Assembly (NCBI GenBank): GCA_964019165.1
Contig: OZ025275.1
Span: 558,001 to 622,000, forward strand
DNA length: 64,000 nt
From: Mastigias papua
Taxonomy: Eukaryota > Cnidaria > Scyphozoa > Rhizostomeae > Mastigiidae
Direction: 5' to 3'
The first letter of the stretch is position 1. The number at the start of each line of letters is the position of its first letter. The notes beneath the pieces are model-generated. The model saw nothing but the letters and a program-made list of their open reading frames with translations, was not told the origin of the DNA and ran no database searches. This document shows positions 1 to 11,700 of the stretch, one piece after another. A program made the position numbers and the translations under genes.

Positions 1-425
1 AACGTTGGAGAGATTTGGCAGGGACTAATGATGTTTTTTTAAACTTCTCATGTACGTATATATTCAAATTTCTAATACAATAGTTGGTTATCCATCCTTC
101 GACTGGTATGACATTGAAGTGTTTTGAAAATGGGCGTGTCTGAAGTCCCAAAAAGGCGTGGTCCAAAAATGTTAAATATGAGCCATGCCTCGGCAAAGTG
201 TGGAAGGAACATGCAAAAAAGTTCATATTGCATAGGAACCACCCTCCAATTTTGCCATCAATTGGCGCTTACCTGCGCTGAAAACTGTGCTGAAATGAAG
301 TGTATCGAACCTCGTTTTCAACAACTTCAATAGCAGACATTTTGAATTTTGTTGATCACGGAAAGTTGCGCTTCCTTGCTCTGTGAAAGGAGAAAAATCT
401 CGTGTTTGTTCCAGAGTAGTATATC
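1..425. other. Upstream region of TSR3, no gene seen
   Basis: No coding exon or RNA gene could be recognised here. It holds the upstream flank and presumably the promoter and 5' UTR of TSR3, whose first ATG is at 426. No TATA box stands out. Short open frames in this stretch have no recognisable family similarity. Confidence 0.4.
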
Positions 426-815
426 ATGGGAAGAGGAAAAGATGGAAGAGCCAGTAAGGAGCGATGGAAGAAGAAAGCCAGATCACAACAGAGACAGTTT
501 AAAGACAATTATAGTGATGGACAGTGGAGTTCATTACCAAAAAACATTGATGATCTTGATGGAGGTAACCGACGGTAATCTGTGTAGAGATAATTTATCG
601 AGCAAATTATCATAAAATACATTGGGAGCTGTTCACTAGCTGAAATGCATAACAAGTTTAACCACGTGATGCTTTTGTGCAGAGATGTATGCCTACACAG
701 TACAGAGTAATATACTCATCTCTTCTCCAGCTAGCAGGCCCGAAAGGCGAGGGGAGCCTGGGGGGCAAAGCCCCCTGGACTTGTAAAATTTGATTATGTG
801 CCTCCCCTACAGGAA

Positions 816-890
<75 letters not shown>

Positions 891-3800
891 TTATATATTG
901 TGAATTCACGCTGGCTATGGGCGTGCTCTCCATCCTTCAAACTATGTAATGTTAATTGTCTAATAGATATTAATGGACATCAAATTGATTATTAACCATA
1001 TAGGTGGTTATTGTACATTTATTATTGGTATAGATTGATTGATAGGTTATGATGAAAAGCAGTCAATCAGTAGCAATTTCCAATCAGTACTCACTGATCT
1101 GTAGTTTTGATCATCCCTCAATGATTCTGGTACAGTTATGCATATCTCACTACTGCATTAGCCACAGACCTTTATGGAAAGAATACCAGCCACACACCTG
1201 AGATAATTTGAAGAATAAAAATAATATGTATTCTAATCACTGGAGGCAGATGGTTCCGTAGTCAAATCCTACTCCTTATAATGTTTTTCATACCATTTCA
1301 GATTCACTTACATCCAATTATAGTGCTTACCACTTCAGAAATCTATGAAAACTTAGGTTTTGCTCAATTTTTGCTCATCAAATTATGTCCACTTAGAGTG
1401 ATTCTGCACAAATATATTTATTTTTATTATTGTTCATTCATTAACTATAACCATTAACCAATCTTGTGTGTAAATGCCTATTCTGTTTCAAATGTTTTGC
1501 ACAATAACTATAGATAGAAAGATGGAATCTGACATTACACACTTGATAGAATGGATGTGATGTGGAGATGGTCTGTCATAAATTTTTAGCATCCATATAA
1601 TCATATGAGAGAAACTGCAAAATATTTTTGAACTGATGTAGGGCATGAATTCAGCTGCACACCTGAAGTGCATATCGTTATGTAGTCTTAAACACTCTAC
1701 ACTGTGGGATTTTCTGCTGCACACTTAGGATCTCTTACAAAAAGTGTCCTATTCTCAGATGCAGGATATACAGACTTCAAGATGCCTTTGTAAGGAAAAT
1801 TTATGTATCTGCTTTCTAGGTTCAGTACAATCAGACCAGAACCAAATTGGCTTTCCACTTGCAATGTGGGTAAGTTTGCTATATTATGTCTTTTTCCCCT
1901 GTGAGAATATCTTCACTTTTGCTTCAATTTCCATATATTTTACTCAATTTTTAATGTCTAGATTACATTATAATTTTTTTCTTAAATAAGCCATTTGGTT
2001 TTGATATCACATTTATTCCTAGGACCTTGCTCATTGTGACCCAAAGAAATGCACAGGACAGAAACTTAGTCGCCATGGTTTCTTGAAGATTTTGAAGTTA
2101 GGGAACAGATTCAATGGTATTGTGCTTAGCCCAATTGGGAGGCAGTATGTTTCATCATCAGACAGGGACATTGTCAGAGAGCATGGTGCAGCTGTTGTAG
2201 ATTGCTCATGGGCAAAACTGACTGAAACTCCATTCAGTAAAATGAAAATGAGGCATCCAAGATTGCTTCCTCACTTGATAGCTGCAAATCCAATAAATTA
2301 TGGAAAGCCATCCAAATTATCCTGTGTTGAGGCTTTTGCAGCCCTTTTTTACATTACAGGTGTGTGAACTTGAAAACACTGGAGTTACTTTATTTTGTTC
2401 AAGGTACTAATGTTACTCTGTGATTATATTCCCAGGGTGGTTTACTACCACCTCCATTTAGTATAATTTTTCTGCTAATCAAATGTTTTTTCGTCATACC
2501 TTCCTATATATGTTCTAGTTAATTGAAAACCAAGTTTGGAAGAACAGTTTTGCAAATCTTGATTTTTTTTCTTGTACAGGGTTTCCTGATGCTGGAGAGA
2601 TAGTATTGCGAAAGTTTAAATGGGGTAGAGGATTCTATGAGCTCAATAGGTAACCAATTCTAGTTCTTAGCATTGACTGCATCTTAATAACTGTTCAGTT
2701 ATTTCAGTTGAATCTGCTTTAGGTAACCCTTGTTTTTCAAATATTTATAGCTTTGATTTTCACTACAGCACGAAAAAGCGGTACCATGTTTTAACCATAC
2801 TGAAAAACTTTTTTTCCATCCGACACTCGTCAGAGTATGAAACGTTGGATAGCGACCGACAGGTGAACCGAAATATATACCCAGATGCGGGTACACGTGA
2901 TATGATGAATAATGTGTCCAGTTAGCCATATGATTGGCCTCTTGGCACCTATTCACCATTGTTCACCATTGTTAGCTTTGATTTTATTTAAGGGAGCTCT
3001 TAGAGCTGTATTCAAAGTGTGCAAATGCAGATGAGATATCTGCAGCAGAAGTCAAATGGATTGGACAATGTCGAGAAGAGGATGAAAAGTTGCGTAAGAT
3101 TGGTCTGTATCATCTATTTCTACTCAAAGTCTGTCGCTACTGGCTAACCCTTTGCTATTTCTATTTCCTTTATTTTGATGATTTGTCTATTGCCCTTAGT
3201 AATTCTTCTATTCAATTGTCCCTTTTAATTTCTCTATTGTATATCATCTTTAAGGATTCTAAATTCATTGCCTTCTTATTCCATTTTTGTATTTTCTAAT
3301 ATTGTGACATATTTGCAAAAGAGATGGTGCTGAGATATCCTTTCATCAACAGATATGACAGATGTGGACATGGACAAAGAATATTTCAACCCAAATAGAA
3401 TGGCAAGATCACATGGACACAGGTTTATTATTTTGATTATGATAATGACATCTCTGTACTAGGCTTAAAGCCTCTAGGCAGGTCCGTAAGTCTACAGTGC
3501 CTGAAAAGGCCAAACCTTCCTTGTCTCCCACCTCATACTGAACCTCACTCATCACTAGAGCAAAACGTATTATTTTCGGACTTCTTACCAAAACTTTGCA
3601 AACAAGACCAAGCTTCATAATAGAATGCATATTCCTAAGTTTCTCTATCTGAAATCTTGTTTGTTGAGCCTTCCACAATGCCATAAAAGCAAAAAACTTT
3701 CTCTGATACATCTGTGGAGTATTATTTGATTCTTGTAATAAGCAACTATATTTGTTTTTTGGCCATTTAGTTACTTCATGAATAATATCTTGGTAATAGT

Positions 3801-5102
3801 TTATAGATACATTACCGTTGATAATGATAATCATGTATTTCAGTCTTCTCTGTAAAACAAATGAGAGTTCATACGAGATCGCACGCGAACGCGATTGCCC
3901 ACGCCATTTGACAGAGATTGCACGCGAGAGAATCATGACATTCGCACGTCATTAGTTAAATATCGTAAAATCACGATGAATGCTAATCACCAAAAATCAA
4001 GTACAGAGTCTGATTTTGAATGTTCAGAATTCAGCAGTGTTTATTCAACATGAAATGTGCACTGGGCCATGACTCATGAAAAGAAAATGCATGATGTCCA
4101 CATTGGGACCTCAACAGTCTTTACTTTTCCCGAAAATCGAAGTTTACGAATTGCACGCCATTCCGCACGCAATACCTCTTTTGGCGAGAGATACCTCGCA
4201 CGTGAACCATTTTCCTCACGGAGGAGGTTGATAATAATTCAGTCTGTACATACAAACTAAGGACATCTTGTCCTTAACTGAACCTTCTCCAAAAGAGAGA
4301 AGTAATCGGCCTGTCTTTGCAATTCTAAAACAATATAGCCTATAGTTATAAACATGGTTTTTGTATCATATACAGTTCAATCCCGTTAAGTCTTACCCTG
4401 GATAAGTCACACTTTCGCTTGGTCGGACTGATTTCTCATTCCCCTTGGATTCTTCCCAACGTATTCAGACACTCTTTTAACTCGGACATTTGTTAACTCG
4501 GACCAATATCAAGTCTCCCTTGAGAGTCCGACATAACGGGATTCTAATGTATCGGTTGTGTGTATATAATAAACACTGAAGTGTCTGTTGTAAATCTTTG
4601 TATATTAAACATCACATTCGTTCTGGTCTCAAACTGTATACTAGCTTTGGACAATTTTTGGAGAAGGTTATTCGCCATTCCTCATGACTATATCACTTTA
4701 TAGTTTTATGGTAAATTCTAAATATACTGCTTTTGCATTGACATAGTGGTAGCGTTGAATTGCAGTGCTAAGTGTGAATATTTCGTGTAATGTTTCTGTT
4801 CCCATTTATCCAAAATCAGACGTGATTTCCTTCGTAGGCATGAAGAAAGCGATGATGATAGCCGCAGCAGCAGCAGCAGCAGCGAGGATAGTGATGATTT
4901 ACAAAGTCATGATGAGCAGATCGAAGATAGGAATGTGTCTTATGATGAAGAGGACATTGTTGTTGAAGATGAAGATGCCACTGGTGATCAATGTGATACA
5001 AGGACTTCGCCGTTATTACCTGAGGAAACGAACCTTCTTGTTGGTAGAGAACATATTTCTGACAGAACAGGAAACCAAGAAGACTGTAAAATAAATAGCT
5101 AG
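426..5102 (+). CDS. TSR3: TSR3, 18S rRNA aminocarboxypropyltransferase (7 coding exons, 349 aa)
   Basis: Coding exons: 426–564, 1820–1869, 2023–2359, 2580–2649, 2993–3093, 3353–3422, 4820–5102. All junctions are GT–AG and the phases join without a frameshift. The start was chosen because [17 protein letters not shown] gives the basic N-terminus usual for the family, and its phase-1 donor joins exon 2 exactly. Residues about 58–90 carry the RLI-like segment (PLAMW, then [15 protein letters not shown]); the SAM-binding TSR3/DUF367 core follows ([57 protein letters not shown]). The C-terminus is acidic and serine-rich (about 257–349), typical of a disordered tail. The family transfers the 3-amino-3-carboxypropyl group of SAM to a hypermodified pseudouridine in 18S rRNA during cytosolic 40S maturation. 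MRPL27 follows after 146 bp. Identification is by recalled family sequence, not by search. Confidence 0.93.
737..780. other. GC-rich block with a strong hairpin next to an AT microsatellite
   Basis: In TSR3 intron 1, a GC-rich stretch stands out from AT-rich surroundings. It contains GGGGGC, AAA, GCCCCC, a perfect hairpin with a three-base loop, extended by flanking CT/TGG bases. About 40 bp later the sequence runs into a long AT repeat. It could be the tail of a dispersed element; that is inference only. Confidence 0.4.
819..898. repeat. (AT)n microsatellite in TSR3 intron 1
   Basis: An essentially uninterrupted AT dinucleotide tract, ending in slightly degenerate TTTATATAT units. It lies within the first TSR3 intron (565–1819). 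Minus-strand reading through it gives a poly-IY peptide, which is an artefact. Confidence 0.95.
2796..2839 (-). ncRNA. Hammerhead-like hairpin, probably decayed
   Basis: On the minus strand, CATACT (2839–2834) is followed directly by the hammerhead-type core CTGACGA, then a short segment, then GAA, an AAAAAGTTTTT hairpin, C, and AGTATG (2801–2796), which pairs perfectly with CATACT. This is the order of a type I hammerhead: stem I, catalytic box, stem II, GAA, stem III, cleavage-site C. The stem II region (GTGTCGGATG) does not pair well, so activity is doubtful. A close relative lies at 53564–53606. It sits in TSR3 intron 4, antisense to the gene. Confidence 0.4.
3409..3936 (-). other. Unrecognised 175-codon open frame antisense in TSR3 intron 6
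   Basis: The minus strand stays open for 175 codons, long for such an AT-rich intron. The middle part is lysine- and arginine-rich with non-repetitive composition (for example [20 protein letters not shown]). I do not recognise a family. It may be a remnant of a mobile element, a nested gene exon or chance. It overlaps the last 14 bases of TSR3 exon 6 on the other strand. Confidence 0.25.
4373..4549. mobile_element. Short Tc1/mariner-type (pogo/Tigger-like) MITE
   Basis: A 177-bp non-autonomous element in TSR3 intron 6. Its ends are imperfect inverted repeats: the left end reads CAGTTCAATCCCGTTAAGTC, and the right end on the complement reads CATTAGAATCCCGTTATGTC. It is flanked by TA on both sides (4371–4372 and 4550–4551). 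Internal TCGGAC and AACTCGGAC repeats resemble Tigger/pogo-type subterminal sequence. It has no coding capacity. Confidence 0.6.
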
Positions 5103-5248
5103 CAATTGTTATTTCCCATGATCTGTGTATAAAGTCTTAATTTTAGATACGTTAAAGTACTTGCTCCCCGAGTCAGTCTCGTTTTCGCCCTACTAGCATG
5201 CGGACAAGAGGCAGAGTAAATAGGACTAGAGACAGAATCGTGTGAGGG

Positions 5249-8142
5249 ATGTTTTCCTTGGTCAGGAGTAGTTTTGCAAAATTGATCACCAGCAGCATAC
5301 AAAAACCGAAGTCTCTCGGTAAGTGGCACAGTGTAACCTTTTCAAATTATAGGAGATATGTATGCAGATATTTAATGTAACTCAAATTCACCAGACTGAT
5401 TGTTTTGTAAAGCATGGTCATTGGCCTATTGATTATATAGCATCAATACGTTATCCCTGCATGGTCAAAGTTTTGAAAATGCGATGGATTTACGCACATA
5501 ACTCTGTAACCAGAAATTTCCTTAGATAAGATTTGTAGCCAACAATATGCTATGACAGTTATCCCAAACTATGACAGTTGCATTTGCAACACAGTGAATT
5601 TAATTACAATATAGCATCCAGGGAAGGTTATTTGCTGTGGAATAACAGTTAGAGAACCTTGTATTGCTGGTTATTAATAACCTGATGATAAGTACGTTTG
5701 AGGAAAGAATTTTTAATATAGCACACTGGGAAAATTAACCAATGATGAAGTATACTATGGGTGGAATGCATTAGTTTCTGACATAGGCCTATCTGAAGCT
5801 AAAGTTTTCCTCCCACTGCGTCGTGTTGAGTATATACTATATGATGATGATGATCATGATCATGATTATGATGATGATGATCATCATGATCATGATTATG
5901 ATGATGATGATGTTGATAGCGAGTTATTTTGCAAAGATTCAGAATTGGGGCAGGTGTTGATGACTTGTGGCAAACTGTCCAACCAGGCCCTGGCGGTGAA
6001 CATCAGGCTCAGTGGATCAGACTGCAGTTCTGCCAAGTAACTGTTGGGGTTACAGAGTGGACTGAGTGTAGCCAACTCAATCACCCCTTTTAAATAATTG
6101 ATAGGCAGTCAACTGACCCCAGGGCCAGTCTCCTGTGAGGGGCATAACAAGAAGAAGAAGAAGATGATGATGATGATGATGATGATGGCTAGCCCATGGT
6201 TGGAGACCTCCTCGTGGTGGCAAGTGGACACAGAGAGACACTGCCCTTAAGGTGATAGTGATTCAGAATTGGGGCAGATGTTGACGACCTGTGGCAAACT
6301 GTCTTACCGGGCCTCTTCAGTGACAGTCAGGCACATCTGCTTCAGGCTGCAATTCTGATAAGTAGCTGCTGGGGTTAAAGAGTGGATTTCATGTAGCCGA
6401 CTCAATTACCTCCTAAACAATTTGAAGGCAACACTGACCTCAGGGTCAGCCTTGGTCCCATAAGGAGCGTACAGAAAAGGCAGACAGATAGATAATGATA
6501 ATGATGGTGATGATGATGGTAGAATTCAATAAAATGGTGTTTTATATAAAAATTTTGTCTCTTTTCTATCTAAGGGCTTCCAATTGTCCTTCAAACATGC
6601 AATGCTACCAAAAAAGCAGGGGGGCAGGCAAGGAAACAGGGGAAGCCTAGAAGAGGAAAAAGAAGAGGAGCAAAAAAGTCTGATGGTAGTTGTCTTTTGG
6701 ATTAAATATGTTGACATAGCTTTACTTTGAGTTACTTTTATTTTCCTATTGCCCAAGAGCCTGAACCTGTTTCTTGAGGAATTGTTCTTGACTATAGATC
6801 TTCATTCAATCATAAGGTGAGGTTTATAGATGAAAACCAAAGAATTATTTATTATTTATTTAACCAATTATTTTTTAGTTAAGTTACAACTTTTCATGTG
6901 CAGTTGAACTCTTCTGAGCAGTTGAAATCATAATGAATTTCCTATCTGGTTCCCATTCCAGCCCAACTAAGATTTTCATTTTTATTATTTTTAGGGGTTT
7001 GATCCATAATTTCAAGCTTTGTTTTTACAACTTTTAGGTTGCCATGTAAAGTCAGGACAGATTCTGGTAAAGCAGTTGGGTTTTAGATTCCATCCTGGAA
7101 AAAATGTAAGTTGGTTGTGTTGGTATATCATTGTTGTATGAAATTTGTGCAGCAAACTGAATAAGATATCACATTCCTTTATACATGCCTAAGTGCCTAC
7201 AATTTTAAAGTAGAAAGGGTAGATGTTAACCCAATTTATGATTCCATATCTTGGGGAATGCCTGTTAAAGTTTCTGCATGTCAAAAATCAAGAGCAAGAA
7301 GGTCAAGAGCATTAGTCTTCCAAAGGCTAATTTGGAAGTCCATTTTGATGGACATAGGGGTAACACTGAGGGACAATCTCATGTTTATTGAGCTATCATT
7401 CAAAACTGAATCTCTGTCATATTGATACTGAGGGGTGGTTGAGCAATATTTTTGGTGAGGGGTTCAAGTAAGCAAACTAATGCCACAGGCAAATAGAGGG
7501 TGCTAAAATGGTTGCTGAAGTACATTTGTGAGGAAAAGTCAAGGGACTACAACTTCCCAGCCCCCCCTCCTCATGCTGCTACCCATGATACTACATAATT
7601 TAAAGTTCCTCCCTTTATCTATGACATACCCAGCTCCTTTCTTTGTTTCTTCTCCCAATTGTTTCCACCTGGTACTCATTTGCTGCTGGGTGAAGAGTGA
7701 GCAAGCATCCAAATCATGGCCTGGAGTGCACCTTAAGGTGAACATTGATCTTCCACACAGCATAATTACACTCTGGCTTCTTAGCCATTACACATGCAAT
7801 CGATTCCTTTTGGAGACACTAGATAAATGTTTTTTGGTCGTGCTAATAAATCTCCCTTGATGACCTTGCTTTCTTGCTTCAGATCAAACTTTGTTCATTG
7901 TTAGTCAATATACCCATTTGTTTCAGGTTGGCTATGCAAGGGACCACACCCTGTATGCATTGTGTGAAGGTTATGTCAAGTATACAAGAGAACTGATGTA
8001 TCCATTGCCATATAAGTCAGCAAAACAGCCAAAGGGATATGTTGAAAGAAGGTTTATAAATGTACTAGAAAGACCAAAACAAAGGAAACTGATCTGCGTA
8101 AATGAAAATGAATATCACAAAATTTTAGAAAATATGCATTAA
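5249..8142 (+). CDS. MRPL27: MRPL27, mitochondrial large ribosomal subunit protein bL27m (4 coding exons, 154 aa)
   Basis: Coding exons: 5249–5318, 6575–6685, 7038–7105, 7927–8142, with GT–AG introns and phases 1, 1, 0. The start MFSLVRSSFAKLITSSIQKP is basic, hydroxylated and free of acidic residues, a classic mitochondrial presequence. The mature protein opens with the L27 signature ATKKAGGQARKQGK (about residues 34–47). The core GQILVKQLGFRFHPGKNVG, then YARDHTLYAL, YVKYTRE, matches the bL27 fold that reaches the peptidyl-transferase centre. Length is close to the human protein (148 aa). The first intron (5319–6574) is full of repeats. It lies 146 bp downstream of TSR3. The remaining C-terminal extension is typical of animal bL27m. 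Confident by family motifs; no search was run. Confidence 0.92.
5841..5915. repeat. (ATG/ATC)n trinucleotide-type repeat
   Basis: Imperfect ATGATGATG and ATCATGATC units in MRPL27 intron 1. Because ATGATC units are partly self-complementary, the tract can also fold back on itself. Further GATGATG runs occur at the ends of the two repeats immediately downstream. Confidence 0.85.
5937..6187 (+). repeat. Dispersed repeat copy A with simple-repeat tail
   Basis: Begins ATTCAGAATTGGGGCAG and is about 75–80% similar by eye to copy B 324 bp downstream (shared GTGGCAAACTGTC, GGGTTA-AGAGTGGA, GTAGCC-ACTCAATCACC). Ends in GAAGAAGAAG then GATGATGATG. A conserved body with a variable microsatellite tail suggests the 3' end of a retroelement (inference). 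Located in MRPL27 intron 1. Confidence 0.5.
6261..6512 (+). repeat. Dispersed repeat copy B with simple-repeat tail
   Basis: Second copy of the element at 5937–6187, in the same orientation. It ends in GATAGATAATGATAATGATGGTGATG instead of GAA/GATG units, so the tail differs while the body is shared. Either a local duplication or two insertions of the same retroelement 3' end. Confidence 0.5.
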
Positions 8143-8753
8143 GCTTTAGCCGTATGTGTGTTGAATTGCCACTACCTGTGTAAATCAAAATAGCTCTGTA
8201 ACATTTTGTATGTTAGAATGTTCTCTTATGAAAAGTGGAAATATATCTGATAAATTGACTATTCAGTGTTACTTTGGTATCTTTGCTTTCTCCAGTATAC
8301 TTTCAGTGGGTAAGTGTGGCGAAATTGTTTAAGATTTTAATACTCAAGATGTAACTTGAATAAATATTCACTTTTTGCTTCATTACAGATATTGATTTCC
8401 AATCCATTTTGCTCATTTTTAGAACTAATGTCAAGTAATGATGTCAACAAATTACGTGTATTTTAACAGTAAATGCATTAATAGATGCTGGGCGTGATAA
8501 CTGTGGTCAGTTTCGGCTCACCACGTACGCCATTACAAATGGGAGACATTCCTTTGGTTAATAATATCAGGAAATTGGCCACTCTGTGTTGACGTCACAG
8601 CCTCGTATTTCCTTGAAATTTGAGTTCTTCCGCATTCAATCCAATTCAGCACATATATTAATTTTTAATATTGTGAGACATGGCGGCTGTTGTTTGGTTT
8701 GAAAACATTTGGCATTTCCATTGATGAAAACATTAAGCGTTTCTATTGAGATC
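8143..8753. other. Intergenic region MRPL27 – mucin-like gene
   Basis: Contains the MRPL27 3' UTR with a canonical AATAAA at 8359–8364, then the presumed promoter and 5' UTR of the next gene. A TGACGTCA-type CRE-like octamer is visible near 8591 (TTGACGTCACAG). No gene or RNA was recognised. Confidence 0.5.
8359..8364 (+). terminator. Polyadenylation signal AATAAA of MRPL27
   Basis: Canonical AATAAA about 215 bp after the MRPL27 stop codon, followed by a T-rich stretch (CTTTTTGC), the usual arrangement for cleavage and polyadenylation. Assignment is by position only. Confidence 0.55.
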
Positions 8754-11700
8754 ATGGACAAGGAGAGAGTATTAATCATCTTTCTCCTAATTTATCTAGC
8801 ATTTGTGAATTCACAAGATATTTCATCGATACAGCAGACAACCGCTAGTGACATATCAACAGGTAACATTCAACTTACTTTCAGTACTAACAGTGAAACT
8901 AGACTTAACGATTTGCCCGCTCATGGTAAGGTGTAGAGTGTAAGTTTTCTTAACGGATATAGGCAATGTATCCATTCTTTAACAATGTAATTAGTATAGA
9001 GGTTCTCAAATTGGGGTCGGCTTTCCTCGGGGCACCGCGCGCAAATGATATTAGGGGGCGTTCAGTTCAGTTTAGTTCATTTTTCCTCAAAGGACTTCAG
9101 GGGCCGCTAGAGGTTTCATTCGCTTTCTTGGATGGTTCTTCTAAATTGGACTGCGTCACTGTTGACCATCGGGGCTGTTGAAGTTTGTTTTCGATGAAAG
9201 TCTATCTATCGACACTTATATTTATCCTTCTATAGGACCTCTGATTTGGAGAACTATTTTGTAGGGTACCGCCATGTAGAATGATTTGAAATGTCTGAGA
9301 ACCACTGATTTATTACTACTCCTATCAGTGATATGATATGAACTTTTTATGGCTATTAGAGCAAATGCAATGACTGTTTTGGTAATGTATTTGAACTCTG
9401 TAAATTTATTCAACACCCTTTTGATTAACTCCATAGCTGCAATTTTTCAATAAAATTTTTACAGACGAAGAGCCAGGGTGCATTCCATGTTAATCCTACA
9501 TTGGACATTTCCTTCAGTATTCTCCTTTTCAAAAATTCCACATGAATTTACACAGTCATGCCAAATTACAAATTACAGTTTTTAATGAAAAGTCTATTGT
9601 TTGTCTGTTATTAGAGGCCTTTGATTTGTTAGACAAAAATCATTTAGAGGTTGAGACATCAGTGCATGTGGACTATTGTGTATCAAAGTTGGTTCTTAAA
9701 TTGTTTCTTTGTATGATTTTTTTGTGAAGAGCATTCAAGCCTGTAGATAGTAAGATATGAGTGATAATTTGAAAGTAAATTAGCTCCTTAAGTGTTTAGT
9801 GTGTTTCCGGACTGTCAAAGACACATTTCTTGAAGGAGGTCACTATTAGTCAAAATGAAGTAGTTGAAACATATTATGGTCATATGGCATAGTAGTTACA
9901 CCTCAGTCAGAAAAAGTTTTTCCTGGGAAAACTACGGATGAATTATTATAAGAAATTCCTTTTATCTGCAAGTCTTCCCATCTTCCCAGTGGATGTTAAG
10001 CACAGAACAAGTTCTTCTATACATTGAGCCTCTTGCATCTAGGAAATGGAGATAGCAGCTGCCCCTAAAGTCACATGAATAATTGGCAAGATATCTGTGT
10101 GGGCATGAGCCTCAAATTAATGACTGTAAGTCTCCAGTTGTTGTGCAGGATGACACACACTGACCACATGAAAGATTATATTGTAGTATTTCTTGAGTGC
10201 TTGATCAGATCTTTTATGGACTCTGCTGTAAAGTGTCTCAATATCTGGCTTGGTCAGGTCCAGCAGTTCAGTTTACAAATTGCTACATCACTAGTACCTT
10301 GCCAGAGTTTGAGAAACATCTTGGCCTCAAGATCACATAGAACATCTTGCTGCCTCACATGGAAAAAGTCTGTTGGATGCCATTTAATGGACTGTTAAAG
10401 AGCAAGTCAGTTCAAGAGTGAGCCAATGCAGAGTCATGGCAAGGGATGCAAAGTCATTCTATGACTGTACAGTACAGAGTTGTCTGGATTTCAACACAAT
10501 CTTTGAAGTTGTCCTATGCTTCATAGGATTTCAGAAGCACAGAATTGCCAGCTTCTGTAGAGAACAAGCTACAAATGAAAATGTTATGCAGATGTTCCAT
10601 CATTCATTAGCAAAAAAAGTAGTCATTCAACAGCACATAGTACACAAAGCAGTCCCAACATTGACAATGAAGTCTATGTTGGAGCATTTGCAGCTGTGCA
10701 CTATGAATTTGTTGTGAGAACTCATATAAACAAGACATGGAAACAAAGCAGCTTCTTACTGCTTTATAGGAAATTGACCATAGTGAATGTTCAGTGAACT
10801 GTGTCAAAACAATCAGTAGAAAGCAGGTACAGATTATCATAGATGACTCCTGCATTGTCAGCTAGGAGAAAGTCATGTGTGTGTTACCATGTCAGGATGT
10901 ATAATAAATTTTACAAAAATGACATTGAGATTGACTTGTACAAACATGCTGTACCTGTATTCTCATTCAAAAGCTGTTGTATGTACGCTTGACAGCTTAT
11001 ATAATTTTTCAAAATGAGCAGCATATTTGAATATCATTTCTGCTTATTTTTGTAGTCTGTATGCAGATTGATTGCAGTGTTCTGCTAGTCATTAAATCAG
11101 TAGTCTTGTTAATCACAGAAGTTATTCACAGGTTTGGTCCTATCAAGGAGGAATTCAAAAATTATTTTCATATTTCTTCAAAACTTGAATATATACTCAA
11201 ATGTTAACACAGTTTGTGTCATTGGAAATGGTTTACTAGAGCAGAATTCTTATCATGGTGCTTAGCAACACATTACTCAAAATGGTCCCATTTGTCACAC
11301 AGACTGAAGCATAAGTTTTTTAGAAAAAGAAGATGCAAAACATTATCTAAGTGCACACCAACTCCCAGCTACCTAATAGCTCTATATGCTATACTAACAT
11401 TGACAGTTGATTGGTACCATTAGTGGAAAATCAGTAATTAACTGTTGCAAATATCCCATTAGTTATACATATAGTCACTGTTTTACACCATAATGATTTA
11501 TATAGACACAAATTAATGAGAAAAATGATCTAATCAACAAAAAACAATTTGCAGCATTAAAGTATTGCAAAGTTTTATTCACAATTCCAACAAATTCAAG
11601 CAACAGTATGCCAATAGATTGAAAAATTAAATCATCCTAGGGCTTTTCTGTCGCCAATATGTTGAGAAGTAGAATTTTGTCCTTTGTATGCCAAGGCATT

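Noticed and set aside
8709..8936. Longer N-terminus for the mucin-like protein from the TTG/ATG at 8709–8726
   Set aside because: The ATG at 8754 places the hydrophobic core at the expected distance for a signal peptide; the upstream start adds polar residues before it.
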